Shown: positions 46,742 through 59,339, counted from the first letter of the stretch. The stretch: 64,000 nucleotides of DNA from Sophora flavescens (GCA_030762895.1 CM061062.1:271001-335000); one strand, 5' to 3'. The notes: generated by a model not told the origin, from the sequence alone. Program-made: numbers and translations.

Positions 46742-49700
46742 TTAGTAAAGCTTAATTCTGGTGTTGATGGGGCTCCTGCAGATAGGGCAGGACTGAAGAT
46801 CTTGTCCACAATCACAACATGTCTGTCATGTAACATAAAACAAAGATGTCATTTGCAGTTATGCACTCTCCTAATTTGATTGTTCGGTCAAAAAGTATGG
46901 GAAGAAATTGAAAATTTTGTTTTTACCTGATGCCCACATCCGAAGGCCATGTCTTTAGGATTGCTCAGACATATGGGGCAAAGCTGCACAAGACCAATTT
47001 AATTTAATTGTACAGCACCATAATCTTGAATAATAAATTCATAACATGAACCATTTTAAATTCAGTCCCTACACCAGACATGTCAAATTCACGGTAGGCA
47101 ACAAGACAGCAAAACCATGCAACAAAAAAATTAAGCAGGTGATTGATGCATTCAGTCTCTCTATTATATAGACCAAATGGATGCTGTATTACACGAGTGA
47201 GTAATCAAATTTCTTAATTGAGGCATGTGAAGATGATGCCAAATAAAAGTTACTGGAACCGGATAAGAAAAAAGAAACAATAATATATAGGAGAATGCTA
47301 ACCAGTACCATAAGGACATTATTTAAAGAATCAAAAAAAGCAAGTTTGTATGGGAAGTTGCGTATTTATTGTTTTGAGAAGTGATATATTTAGTTTTCCC
47401 CATAAAACATTGCTTTTTTTGGATTCATTAACCAGTGCCCTAAGGACATTGGTTAGCAAGACCCTAATATATATTCACATAACTTCAAGAAATTCCCTAC
47501 TACATTCATAGTTGCTCCCAAAAGACCATATCATGAACATGACGTACATATTTCCATTAGAAGCACTTTATAGGTTTTACCTGATTGTCAAAAGTGGAAC
47601 TTGGGGCAGGAGGAGCTGTGCCAACCAGGCTACTGTCGTCAGGATAAGAAGGGACACTTGGCTCAAAACTAGCAGCACGAGAAGGTTTTGAAGTGCCGAA
47701 AGATGTTGCACCATAAGGTTTTGAAGTGCCAAAAGATGTTGTACCATAAAGTTTTGAAGTGCCCATAGATGTTGAACCACGTGTGGGTGTTGGGAGGGCA
47801 ACTCTCTGAGGAGCATTGGCCTTCCGACTACTATTTAAGAGTAAAAGCATAAATGACAACAAAAATTTTATAAAAAAATGAACCAAGGAAATTGAAATAA
47901 TACTAGTAATAATAATACAAATGGCGAGGAACCAAAAACCTACCCAAGTAGATTAAGCTCTATTGCTGCCTTATACTGAGAGGGAATTTCCATCAATGCT
48001 GCAAGAGCAAATGCTGCCTCTTTTCGTGAAGGAGGAATATTCTTAGACATAATTCCTGTGAAATTCACAAACTAAAGAAGCACAAGGAGAAACCCACAAT
48101 AATTTAGTGGATCAGTTCCCACTAGTTGGAAAATTTTACCAAGTATTAACTAATATTCTGCATGCTCATCATCGCTTACCTGAAAATTATCGAAGGCGCG
48201 AGCTGGTATATTGTCATCAAACTCCTTCATCATGTCCCAAGGTCCATCTCCAACACCAACCACAATGATTGAGAGGGGAAAATTACTGTGACAAAGGAAG
48301 AAAATGAGACGAGATAATTGAACAAACAAAACATTATTGAGCAAGACCAACAGCATTATCACCTGGCCTTAACAATGGCATCCACAGTGTTCTGCTCCTG
48401 TGGACTCAGCCTCCCATTTTCAGTGTCAACACTTCTTGTCACCTGAAGCAAAAATCATTGCAGGTGGGTTACACTTTATAGCAATTTACTTGCTGAATTT
48501 GTGTGGTTTAGATAGGAAGGAGGAACAGACACTGTGAATGATGTTATCTTGTGTATATTGTGACATGATGATGATGTGATACAATAGGCAAACTCAACAA
48601 TCCTATTTATCCTATTTATACTAATTAAATAAGGAAACAAATCAGGAAATATGATTAATAGAAGCATGAATGAAGAAGAAAAGCATGAAGCAATTCAGCC
48701 TTGCGAACCAAGTTATTTACAGAGCAAAATCCAGAAAAGTAGAAACAATAGCATCAATATTTCATGAGTGAAAGGAAAAAAAAGGAAAATCAGTCACACA
48801 GATCAGAAAATCATCCTCTGTTTGCTTATTCATTAGAAGACAACTCCATATATTCTGGATATTAGATAGAATACCTGGCCATCTGCAATTATAACCAAAA
48901 CATGGTACTGGCCTCCACTCTGCTCAACAATTGTCATGGCCATTTCAATGATTGGTGCAAATGAAGTAGGACCTGACATAAAACCGTTAAGTCCAATTAG
49001 CATACTATTAAAATTAAATATCTACAGAAGGAATGAGTAGCATATCCATGAGAAGAATAGGACAAGCAATATAAGTATAACCTGCAAGTCGAATCTGAGG
49101 AACAATTTCCTTATACCGACTCAACACTTCTTCAAATCCATTGCAAAATCTTTCATCAGGATAGAAACTGAAGACATCTCGATCATGTGTTGATGCTGCA
49201 AAGATATCATAGTAATGACTATTATCATATTTAAACTTCACACAAAAATTCTGCAGCATACAAATTGTATGAACTTTGAGAGATACCATCTCCAAATCCA
49301 AAACAAGGAATCAAGTTATCCTCATCGAATGCAGCCAAGGTTTTCCCAATAATTGATATTGCTTGTTCATAGGGATTTAGACCATTCCCAATGTGATGCA
49401 AGCTTTTTCTGTTAAATGATTGTTTCCCTGAAATCAACATCAAGTTCAGCATATATTTCACTACGACACAGTGCATAATTTCCAATTTTAGCTAAAAAAT
49501 ATTGATATATAAATAATGCCTAACCTGTCCACTCATTGCTCTTGGTGAAATCAATACCAACAATAAGATTGGAAGACTCAAGGCCTGCACGTGCAAGAGC
49601 CTCAGTCACCTGTAATCAAATATAAGTATGGCAAATGTTAGAATGTTAAGAATTAAATATAAAGATGAACAAGAAGCACCGTGAGAAAGGAATTTGAAAA

Positions 49701-50755
49701 TTGCAAGACAATATTAGCATCAGCTAAGTTGTGCATGATCACATGAAAATGCACTCATAAGTAGTCAAATCTATAACTCCAAATTCATCAGTGAATTCAA
49801 TTTAACATAGTTCAATGCCCACAAGTGGAAGCAAGATGAAGACGCAGCTATTCACAAGTAATATTATGGGTCAGCACCAGTCCGGGTACATTAAAATCAG
49901 CCAAGATTCTTGGGTTCATAATGAGTTTATATCTGAGAATGAACAACCTCCCCCAAATTCAATATAGCAATCAACTGCACTTGCACAGTTCTCATGATGT
50001 TTGTTTTTATTTTATAGACCTAAATGCACAAATAATTTAAAAAAAAAATAAACATTCTTCGATTCTTAATGTTTTAACATAAAAAAACATAAATACATCC
50101 AGATTCACCCCTGCAAAGAGACGTGCCCTCAAATTTAGTTTCTAAAAAATGAAAATTCTCAATGTACTCCCTAAAAACATCAAATATGATCAAAATAATT
50201 CTTAATAGGGACTGATGTGTCCCTAAAATTGGTCTTGACAAGGACTAATCTGAGACGTTTGAGATTCTTAGGAATCAACTTAGAATTGTTTTACTTCACA
50301 GTGAGTAAATTGGGGGTCACATTTTTTCTCATGGATGAACTTCAATATTTGCTCTAAATAAAAACTCGAAGAAGAAAATAATTTCAAAATGGGGTAATCT
50401 CATGATTAGTTAAAGACATAAACAACATTAAAATTAGTAAAGCTTCTCTTACCTCATCTATGGAATTGTAATTATCAGCGATTCTCGAGTACTTCCTCTC
50501 TAACTTTTTCCTGTCGTCGTGGCGTGCCACTCTACCACTAGCATAAGGTCCATCATTATGGTTTGGTGGAGGAGGAGGAGGGGCATCATAATACTGCTGC
50601 TGTGTAGGATAAGAAGGTTGTTGTGGCTCATAGGGATAACCTCCCTGACCATAAGCCGGTTCAGGATATTGACTCCAAGAAGAAGCAGAGGAACTTGAAC
50701 GTTGTACAGATGAATTCTGCCTCCAACTATTGTCCTTAGAACTATTGCCCCCCAT
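46742..50755 (-). CDS. RGLG2: RGLG-type E3 ubiquitin ligase (copine/vWA domain plus RING finger)
   Basis: Twelve coding exons on the minus strand: 50755-50453, 49609-49525, 49427-49287, 49195-49082, 48972-48875, 48442-48363, 48285-48180, 48071-47944, 47830-47581, 46983-46927, 46822-46742 and, counted with them, the 5' non-coding exon upstream. All junctions are GT-AG and the phases join without a break into 480 residues plus TAA; Arabidopsis relatives are of similar length. MGGNSS at the start is an N-myristoylation signal, as known for RGLG proteins, implying membrane attachment. Residues about 25-65 are Pro/Tyr/Gln-rich. The copine-type vWA domain spans about 80-330, with the MIDAS-like DFTKS at 121-125. 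The RING finger at 437-469 has all eight ligands in C3HC4 order. RGLG1/2 are E3 ligases linked to K63 chains, hormone responses and stress signalling (family knowledge). Whether this is RGLG1 or RGLG2 is not decided by sequence alone. The exon count is eleven coding blocks as listed. Confidence 0.93.
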
Positions 50756-51830
50756 CAATCAACTCAATTCTCTGAAAACCAATAACAGAATTTCCTAACC
50801 CCACTTGTCTCCTTTAATAAACAAGGCACAAAATACACAAAAAACCAATCCAAATCAAAGATCTCAATTCTCTGAAAAACCAAAACAATTCCCTAACCCC
50901 AATTGTCTCCTTTAATAAACAAGGCACAAATCCAGCAAAAACCAATCTGAATCAAAGACCCAACAAGCAAAATAAACTCAGAACACCAATCCCAAAGGCT
51001 ATAAAAGGAGATAAAGGTATCTTCTTTAAGGTTGAAATTTCCAATTTCCAAGCAAATTCTCAATTTATGCAAAAAAAGACCAATTCATACAAACTCCACC
51101 GACCTAAATGAAACACAGCCTCTTTTAAGTAACCTCAATACAAAAACCCTATAGCCGCCACATGTCTTCAAATAGACAAATACAATCAACACACGGCAAC
51201 TTAGTTTGTTGTCCAAAAACCAAAAATGGACAAAGTTTAGTTCAATGAGAAAAGTTTCAAAAAACAAATTTTTTATACCTAGAATACTAATTCAATTTGC
51301 ATACTTTCAATTATGGCTATTAATTAAATCTTACCCTAATTTATGACCATATAAGAAATTTAGCTCCAGTTCGTGGAAATTCATAAATGTAACCAACCGA
51401 AAACAAAGAGAATGAAACAGCATTGTGTTGTACGAGATCAGAACGGTGTTATCTGTTTCATACACTGAAAATTGAAAAACCCTACTCTGTGAAACAATTT
51501 AAAAGAAGAAAAAAAAAAGTGTTATTTTTTGTGAAGAAGAAGCGAAAAGTGAAATTTTGAAATGGGAATTGGAGAATGTTGAAGGTACCTGGATCTGAAT
51601 ATTGGTGATGATGAAACATAGTATTTGAATATTCTGGAATATGGTTAGAGTTGAAAGTGCGTTGCAGATGGCAGAAAGAGGATCCAAAATTCGAATGAAT
51701 AATTGATTCTTGGAAACGGGGAAAGGAACCGAGAAAGCAGAAACACTTTTTTACTTTTTGGAATTGTTTAGAGTTCCTGTTTTAAGATCAACAAGGTGGA
51801 AGCACATGGAGATGGAGTATGGAGTTTGTG
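50756..51830 (-). other. RGLG 5' untranslated region with an intron
   Basis: A donor gatccag/gtacctt ends a non-coding first exon at 51589. The acceptor ttttcag at 50772-50773 restarts the transcript 16 bases before the ATG (second exon from 50771). A 100-bp tandem duplication (50764-50863 and 50864-50963) repeats the acceptor. The transcription start is probably near 51800, judged from an AT-rich TATA-like run on the minus strand around 51830-51850 (inference). Confidence 0.6.
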
Positions 51831-52276
51831 TTTATATTATTTACTCATTAATTATTAATAATTAATGATTAGCAAATATTTTTACACCAAAAATTATGGA
51901 TAACTTTTAGGATATTAGGATACAAATTGATCAAGAAAGATATTAGGATAAAAGTCAGTTATTTTTAATCATGTGACAGTGCAAAAAAAAAATATATCAA
52001 TACATATCAATTAAATTAATAATTTAATATCTATAATTATTTTTATTTTAAAGAAATATCTATAATTAATTTTTTTATCAAATATCTATAATTATTTATC
52101 ATGGCAGTAACAAGTTTTGGTATATAATTTTTTTTTCATGACTTCCTTCCGATCACAATAAATAATGAGTTAAATTTTTATGCACCTATAAAGGATTTTT
52201 ACACTGATTTTTAATAATATCTTATTATATCAATATTATTATTATTTTGCTCTCTTAATTATTAATAACAATATCA
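51831..52276. other. Upstream flank of the RGLG gene
   Basis: Very AT-rich, presumed promoter side of the minus-strand gene. From about 52165 it contains the start of a degraded GAGTTTAATTG-type MITE (gagttaaatttttatgcac). Confidence 0.5.
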
Positions 52277-52402
52277 ACATGTGGTTGCTTCAAGTGGTAA
52301 TGGATTTGGATATCTTAAGTAAGTAGTCAAGGTCGAATCCTGACTCTTGTATATGAAGAAAATCTGGTTAGGAGAGGAGGTCACCCATCCTAATACTTTG
52401 AC
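52277..52402 (+). mobile_element. SINE-like insertion
   Basis: About 125 bp with an A-box-like ttcaagtggtaatgg (around 52289) and a B-box-like ggtcgaatcc (52331-52340), spaced as in tRNA-derived SINEs, then gaggtcacccatcctaat. It sits inside a degraded MITE. A clean duplication was not seen. Similar B-box-like sequences (attcgaactcgagacc near 54093; gatttgaactcagaacc near 54997) suggest two more degraded copies. Confidence 0.5.
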
Positions 52403-52623
52403 TCTTATTCTAATTACCTTAAAAGTCATTTATATCATGATTAATGATTGATTCTGGACGTAAAAATTTCTATACTCATTGTATAGTAATTGAACTCGTA
52501 CTTTAATCCATAAATAATACTTATATAAAAATACATGACCGCATAAAGCAGACCTTAATTATATTAATAATAATAACTACATCATTTGATTTAACTGGCA
52601 TCAAAACAATAAAAAAAATGTCG

Positions 52624-52876
52624 TCGTGTCTTTCTGCTTGTTAAAATTGTTTTTGGGAAAACTATAAAAAATAAGTTATACATATAATTGATTATATCTA
52701 TAATCGATAATCAAAATTTATTTTGTTTGGGTATGTTTACTAAAATGGTTTCGTGTCTTTCTGCTTGTTAAAATTGTGTTTGGGAAAGCTATAAAAAGTA
52801 GGTTATACTTATAATTGATTATATCTATAATCGATAATCAAAATTTGTTTTGTTCGGATATGTTTACTAAAAAGTG
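52624..52876. repeat. 127-bp tandem duplication
   Basis: Units begin tcgtgtctttctgcttg at 52624 and 52751. They differ at several bases, so the duplication is older than the one at 44691. Each unit contains an ataatcgat-like motif. Confidence 0.9.
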
Positions 52877-55810
52877 ACTTTAAGATAATTTATTTTGTTT
52901 AGATGATATAAAAAAAATCATTTTTATATAATAAATTATGAAAAAATATATGAGATTATTTGTATAATTTAATAATATTTGTTTTTAATTTAGTCTTGTT
53001 AGAGATAAACAGGAACGAGAGTTTTGAAAATGATAAAAAATGACAAATAATCAAATCACAAAATCTTAAACTAAAATCTTTAGGACGTCTTTAAAAAGTT
53101 TTTAAAAAAAATTAAGGTAAAGACCCAAATATAATAGATTATCTATGAAATAATTTTTTTAATTAAAAACAGCTGAAATAGAAAAAATTAATCTTTTCCA
53201 AACATATTTTTATAATAATCGAACTAGCTTTAAAAATCAATTCAAAATTGAAATTTTCAAATGGCTAAGTGCCTGTTTGGGTAGGTTACGAAAGAGAGCT
53301 TCGGCCTCCCAAACTCAGTTTTGTGAAATTTATTTACTATTCATGTGTTTGTTTACGAAACTCCGTTGAAAATAATTGATTCCTGGTAGGTCAAAACGGA
53401 GTTTTGTAAAAGCAAAAATTTCTAGCTTTTCCATTGAAATTAATTGATTCTAGATGTAGGATCCACAAAATTCTATATATTTACACCTCAAAAGTGATTT
53501 TACTTTATCATCCAAATAAAAACAATTCTTCTAAACCCACTTTTAAAATATCATTCCCAAATACAAATCAATTTTTTCAAACTCCATTTTTCAAAATCAA
53601 TACTTCTAAAATCAATTCTCTCAACATCAATTCTATCAAAATTTAAATCAAACCAAAATTTAAATCAAACGAACCGTAAGGATTTGGTTTGGAGAGTCGG
53701 GGATAATGGCATAATAATGCTCATTTGCATTCTTTTATCAAAAAAAAAAAAAACTCATTTGCATTCTAGAGTGGAGAACAAAATGATTGCGTTGGCCACG
53801 AGGTCTAGTCAGAAATTTTCTTTTTCCGTTTTTTTGACGGTTATGATTTCTTTCCTTGAGGATATTTTAAACGAGACGTTTTTCAATTTAATATTGAATT
53901 AAACTTCTCTAAAATGAATAAAGTTAAAATAAAAAATAAAGATAATTATGTATGACTTTATTTAGATTGTTTTTTGTTTTTCAGGATATTCTCCACACGC
54001 AACAGTAGAGACTAATCCCTCAAGTCGGTAGGATCATAAGGGTGGCAAAGTTCTCCATCGAGAATTTAATGCCGCTGCATCTCAGGGTCAAAATTCGAAC
54101 TCGAGACCTCTAGTTAAGCTGGAAGAGACTCATGTCATCTCATCCCAGTGCTCTTGGGTACTTTATTTAGATTTATGATTATGATATATGGATTAAAGTA
54201 GTATATATTATCAATATAAAAAATTTTATACTGACAATCACTAACATTTTGATATATGTAGCTTTATTCTAATAACTAAAAGAGAAATATAACAATAGTA
54301 CTAATTTATCAAGATATTATTCAACATCTATATAAAAAAATTTTACACCAATAATACATATAAATTAAACACATGATATATATAGAAAAAGATCTTATTA
54401 ATTAGTGTAAGAATACTAATCAAAAAATGAGGTGTAGTGACATCACAAAAAAAAAAAATTGAGGTGTCGCGGTTGCTTCAACCGCAAGGATGGTTTGATA
54501 AATATTCAAAAATGCGACCATGACATAATTAATTTTTAATAAATAAATCTCTGTTAATTTAAATTTCGAAGTTAAATTTTAATTTAGTTTTTAAATTTTT
54601 AAATGTTAATTTAAATATTTATTAATTGAAATTAATGTTCTAAAAAATTTGTCTGAAAAATAACTATTTTGATTATTATTTAAATTCTTAAGATCAAAAT
54701 TAATAATTTTAAATTTTTAGAAATTAAATTAATTAAGGATATTTTTTCCAAAAATTAAGTTGTTTATTCTGTTTTTTTTTAAGCGTATTCTGATTTTTAT
54801 TTTCTGTTTTAAATTTTTAATAATTTATTCGTTTTCATGTTTTAGAAAAAATGAGAAAAAAGTCTTATTTATCTTTTTTTTTTGTTGAATGAAAATTTAG
54901 GTGAGTTGGGTTCCGGGTGCTCACCAGGGTTTGGACAGGTCTCACGACTCAAAAAACGTTTATATCCACCAACGAGATTCTCTCATATCAGTAGTGAGAT
55001 TTGAACTCAGAACCTTTTAGATTATGAACCAAATCCTTATCAATTGTAGAATCCTTCATTGACAAGTCTTATTTATCTTTAGAAGCATTGAAGAGTTATT
55101 TATTATTTATTAAGTTACTAAAAGTGAAAGGTACTTCCACAATAGACTAGTAAAATTTTAACATAAAAAATGACCTCTTTACAAGTTGACCTTTGCCTAT
55201 GTTGAATAACACAAAACTACATATATAATATATTATGTTTTGTTGATAATTAGTATCACAAACACTTAAAAAAATCCTTATGATTACATCTTTATAAACT
55301 CGTTTTTTCTTTTCTTTTTCTTTCGTCCATCTTTAAATGGTTAGTTGAGTATTAGCTACCTACCAAAATTACTTTATTTAAAATAAGTACCTATGTCACT
55401 TTTTTATAATGAAATGGAGACATCTGTTACAACGGTTATATATGTAATATTTTTATTGATAAATTATTATAGGTATAGTCTTCTTATTGAAAAACAATAG
55501 AACATGTTCTATGATATGTATAAATTTTTCTAGCAGAGATATACCATTTTCGGTGAAGAAGGCATCACCACCCTTACTCCTCTGTCTTTCTCTTACTTTA
55601 ACTTCTTTTTTCTCTTTGTTCTCTCTTTTCTCCTCTCTCTTTTTAGGCTGTGGATTCCATGTTGAGCAATATGTTGGATAAATAATTTTAAAAATAATTC
55701 GTTTTAATATTTGAATTTAAAAGATTTTAAATTTAGTATTCATTATCATTAATGTTCTCTAATATTTCTATTAATATTTTGTTTTTTTTATTACCATTTA
55801 ATTTAATGCT
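52877..55810. other. AT-rich intergenic stretch with degraded small elements
   Basis: No gene recognised. About 53275-53690 may be a MITE (gcctgtttgggt at the left, aaatcaaacgaacc at the right, imperfect). About 53985-54170 and 54895-55060 look like degraded SINEs. About 54185-54380 is a degraded GAGTTTAATTG-type MITE. Short reading frames have no protein character. Confidence 0.45.
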
Positions 55811-56136
55811 CACTACAACATTATTGGAATTTAGCAACATTTGAAAAATGTTACTATTTACATTAGTAACATTTTTACAAGTGATATGTATTGCCCACGT
55901 TACTAAAAGGTTTTAATAACACCTTAACATATTATTAGCAACATTTAAAAAATGTTACTAATTAACCCTTCTTATTACATTTCACAAATGTTACTAATTT
56001 ATCTTTTTTTAACATTTAACAAATGTTACTAATTACTTTCTTACAACATTTAAAAAATGTTACAAATTAATTTTTTTTTGTAACATTAACAAATGTTTCT
56101 AATTACTTGTTTGCAACATTTTAAAAAATGTTGCCA
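55811..56136. mobile_element. CACTA-like 5' terminus with aacatt/aatgtt subterminal repeats
   Basis: Starts cactacaaca at 55811. It is followed by at least six copies of a palindromic unit, aacatttaaaaaatgtta-like, spaced roughly 45-60 bases apart, each often followed by ctaatta. This is the usual layout of a CACTA end. The matching right terminus was not found, so it is truncated or lies beyond later insertions. Confidence 0.65.
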
Positions 56137-56139
56137 TAT

Positions 56140-56432
56140 GGTTATCAAAAAGCCAAGGACCTCTGTAAGCACCCTCTCCATATCAAGTTTGTTAAAAAAT
56201 TGAAACAAGAACCTCCCACTCTCCAACGCCTTGATTGTGACTCCCTTCCCAAAGGTGTCCAGATAGATGACATCCTGTTCTTCATACTATGTTGATGAAT
56301 AGGTTTGTTAGTGAGGAATCTCTCTACCAAGCACCACTGCGTCTCCACATTCCTTGGACGCTCTCCCTCCATATTGAGAGTGAGATAATCTCCTTCGTCC
56401 AACAAATACAGCCCCTCCATGCCTCTCTCCAT
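56140..56432 (-). pseudogene. DUF4283-type (LINE ORF1/zinc-knuckle-like) fragment
   Basis: Minus-strand translation from the ATG at 56432 (MERGMEGLYLLDEGDYLTL) continues with FLTNKPIHQHSMKNRMSSIWTPLGRE and a degraded FNFLTNLIWRGCLQRSL. This is the pattern of the DUF4283 domain found in plant LINE-associated and related proteins (family memory). At least one frame lesion breaks the usual DMERVLTEGPW segment. Similarity ends at about 56140, where the CACTA-like subterminal repeats begin. The part from 56433 to about 56577 looks like leader sequence. It may be captured inside the CACTA-like element. Confidence 0.6.
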
Positions 56433-56577
56433 CAGTCAAAGGGAAGAGACAACACTCAGAAAAACAAAGAAAATTGATAAAGGACATACCAAGCAATCAC
56501 GCACACCACCCTCAACCTGGCCGTGAGGAAAACCTAAACTCTCAGAGAAAATGCCCGAGATGAAACCTTGGAAATCT

Positions 56578-57060
56578 ACCCTTAAATTTCAATTATTAGT
56601 AATCGACGTCATTGATGAGTTGTTGGTAACTCGTTTGCATAGGTAATCTTTTTATGAGTCACGAAACGTTTTACTTGTTTTCACTTATATGGTCTTGATA
56701 GCTAATTAATAAGTGAAAACAAGCTATTAATAAGGCATATTTGATACATTTGAAGCTCAATATCCATTAAACAACTATATTGACTATTCGTTATCTCAAC
56801 TAACTTAATCAGTTAGCCCTTTCTCAACTAAGTTCTTGTCAACTACAGCCATCAACAATTTTTTTATGATAACAAATCTCTTTTGAAAATTATATTCCTT
56901 AAATTTTGTAACAAATTCCTTTTGGTGATAAAATAATTTCTTATTTTCATAAAAAATCCTAAAAAAATTTCTTTTTTTAATCCTAAAATCACATTTATTC
57001 AAAACGAGCCCTTATGTGTTTTTTTTTCAAAATATTTAATTAATATCTAAATTTATTGAT
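56578..57060. other. AT-rich intergenic stretch, nothing recognised
   Basis: No coding character and no paired ends seen. Confidence 0.45.
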
Positions 57061-57475
57061 CCAGGTATACAATTGTCCGTGATATGACTGCAGCAAGTCT
57101 GGGATTAAACAAGTTCTGTTATGTTGATCTTATAGTTGCACTCAAGAACAAAACACCCATTCCTGGCGATTTTACCGCAAAAGTAGTTATTATCATAACA
57201 TGCATTTATGCCGTATAGTTTTCCAGTGATTTTTAAACTTTTTATTCCTTGTTAAAAGGTTATTGAGTTTGATTGTAGAGAGGTCAATCAAAGATGTGGT
57301 CATCAGTTGAAACCAACAATGCCAATGTTGTGAATGAGATGATGGGTGTTTCAGATGAAGAGTTATACAAGTTACTAACTGTCGAATATGTTCATAGGCA
57401 CGGAGCATTTTTGGTTAGGACATTTGCAGCATATCACACTGCATTTTGTGTTGCTGCAGACGAAACTCCTTAAAA
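57061..57475 (+). pseudogene. Unidentified exon-like remnants
   Basis: Plus-strand reading near 57066 gives YTIVRDMTAASLGLNKFCYV and further open codons to about 57184. A possible GT-AG intron (aaa/gtagtt to ttaaaag/gtt, about 57183-57258) leads to VIEFDCREVNQRCGHQ. After that, codon-like sequence (DEELYKLLTVEYVHRHGAF) continues in a different frame. It looks like part of a decayed host gene, but I do not recognise the family. Confidence 0.35.
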
Positions 57476-57562
57476 CCTCCCTAGTGAAAAATTCTTTTTT
57501 TATTCTTTTAGGATAAAAAACACTAGGGTAGGGTAAAGAGTACTCATCTGATACAAGGTTAT

Positions 57563-59331
57563 TTAACTAAAGTAAAATTTCAAATGGGAGGCATTCCAAG
57601 TGTGCGGGATTGCCTCTCCAGAAAGTTCTTCATGCCAGTACGCTCCATTGACGATATTCTCGATGCCTCTTGGTCGCTCTGTCGCGCACGCGCCAAAAAG
57701 GACGAGCGGGTTTTGAAAATGTAGTTTAGGGCGACAACTCGGATGTCGTCTCTCAAGGACTCTTAAAATGTTATTTTCCACAAAAACAAGTTTTTTGGTT
57801 GGTGGGGTTTGGATTGAGATGCAATCAAAGAAAACAAAATAATGAAAACAGAGCAATTAAAAAAAACAGGCAGTTCAAAGAGGTTATCAAATGGCCAAAA
57901 ACAGATTGATCTATTGTTCTCAATTTCCTAACTATCATAGGTTCATGCAATTTCCAAGCCCTAAGCAGATTCTAATCCCCTCCCGGTTGTAGCAACAATT
58001 TACAAGCGAAACCACTACTACAGATACATGTCCCTATTCCCGAATTAAGCAAACGGGGTTAAGCCCTTCGTGAACTAAGCGAACACGAAATGTACACACG
58101 CAAATTAAGCAGATGCGATTAATTATAGGAACATGATATCACCGGAAATAAATCAACACAATACAATATACTCCTGAATTAAGCATACAGAAATATAAAG
58201 CATGGCATTGAAGAGGGAAGAACATACAAAACAGGAAATACAAGAACCTCAAGTGTATGGAAATCAATTACAATAGATTAATCCTAGAAACTTAGTTCTC
58301 CATAACACAAACGAAATCACACAGAGAAAAATGTAAAACAGAACAATGGAGAAGCAAAAGTCTTTACAAACTGTTCAGAACATCAATTTATACTAGTCAG
58401 AAATTAAGCCTATTCGCGAGGCGAAGCCTCTCTCGCCACGCGATTCTTGTGAACAGTCTGCACCCTTTGGTATTCTCGCGAGGCGAACAATCCTTCGCGA
58501 GGCGAGGAACTGAAGAGTCTTCTTGTCACCCCCGTTATGAACATCAGGGGCCAACCGTGATGCTTTCTGACTTCCAGTCTCGCGAGGCGAATGGATGCTC
58601 GCGAGGCGAGACTCTTCAACTTCAAAACTGCCACGACCGTGACCTTCAACACGGGCAAGCCGTGATCGTCTCTGACTTTTCAGGGTTGCAAGACTCGCGA
58701 GGCGAGACCTACTTCAGGGGCGAACCGGAGACCTTGCATTTTCTTGGAACAACAAGCCGGGGTCGCGAGGCGAGAAGGGTAGTCATGGGCGAATCCCCTG
58801 TTCTTTATTCTCTCAACTTCTACTTAACCTGAAAACAAGGAAATAACATAAGTGTATTATTTTGACTCAAAACTAGCTAAATTAACCTAAAACTACTTTA
58901 GAGACTCAAAACCTTGCTTGAGGACAATCTAATCTAATTTGGGTGAAAATAGGATATAATTTGCACAAATCCCTGGTCATGCTAGCCATAAAAGTAGATG
59001 AGCCAGAGGCTTATCACCTCTGAATGGACCTCCCCAATTAACTGCAAATTTCCCTTCTGTCTTATCCTTCTGAGCTTCTGCTTGCATCCTCAAAACTAGG
59101 TCTCCTACCTGAAAACTTATCGGCCTTAACTTTGAGTTGTACTTCGTTGCGACTTTCTGCTTGCAGGCTTCCTCCCTCATCCCTTCTATCAAGTCCAACT
59201 CAATCTTCATGCTTTCCTCGTCCAGTGCTTGATCGAAGGTAACTCTCCTGAAGAACGGCTCACCAAGCTCCACCAGAATCATTGCATAAGTTCTGTAGGT
59301 AAACCTAAATAGTGTTTCTTTGGTAGTTGAT
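57563..59331 (-). pseudogene. Tat/Ogre-type pol 3' end, split by a solo LTR
   Basis: On the minus strand from 59331: a degraded TKETLFRFTY segment, then VELGEPFFRRVTF, MKIELDLIEGMREEA, FQVGDLVLR and WGGPFRG up to 59017. The solo LTR 57671-59016 interrupts, and the frame continues from 57670 with IENIVNGAYW and EELSGEAIPHTWNASHLKFYFS-like sequence to TAA at 57563. With one copy of the cctct duplication removed, the frame is continuous across the insertion. This is the C-terminal integrase region of a Tat-lineage element. Upstream integrase is at 61290-61659, beyond another insertion. Confidence 0.85.
57671..59016 (-). mobile_element. Solo LTR of an Athila-like (B/H-related) family
   Basis: 1346 bp, tggtcgctct to gaggcttatca, flanked by the 5-bp duplication cctct (57666-57670 and 59017-59021). 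In minus-strand reading it starts tgataagcctctggctcat, like elements B and H. Its array (about 58790 down to 58408) mixes ctcgcgaggcgag units with a degraded cacgaccgtga/cacgggcaagccgtga pair. The TATA-like tataaatt is at 58393-58386. Confidence 0.93.
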
Positions 59332-59339
59332 TTGGGGGG

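Noticed and set aside
58410..58832. 127-codon plus-strand frame over the solo LTR
   Set aside because: It covers the U3 palindrome array antisense to the LTR promoter and has no protein-like segment.
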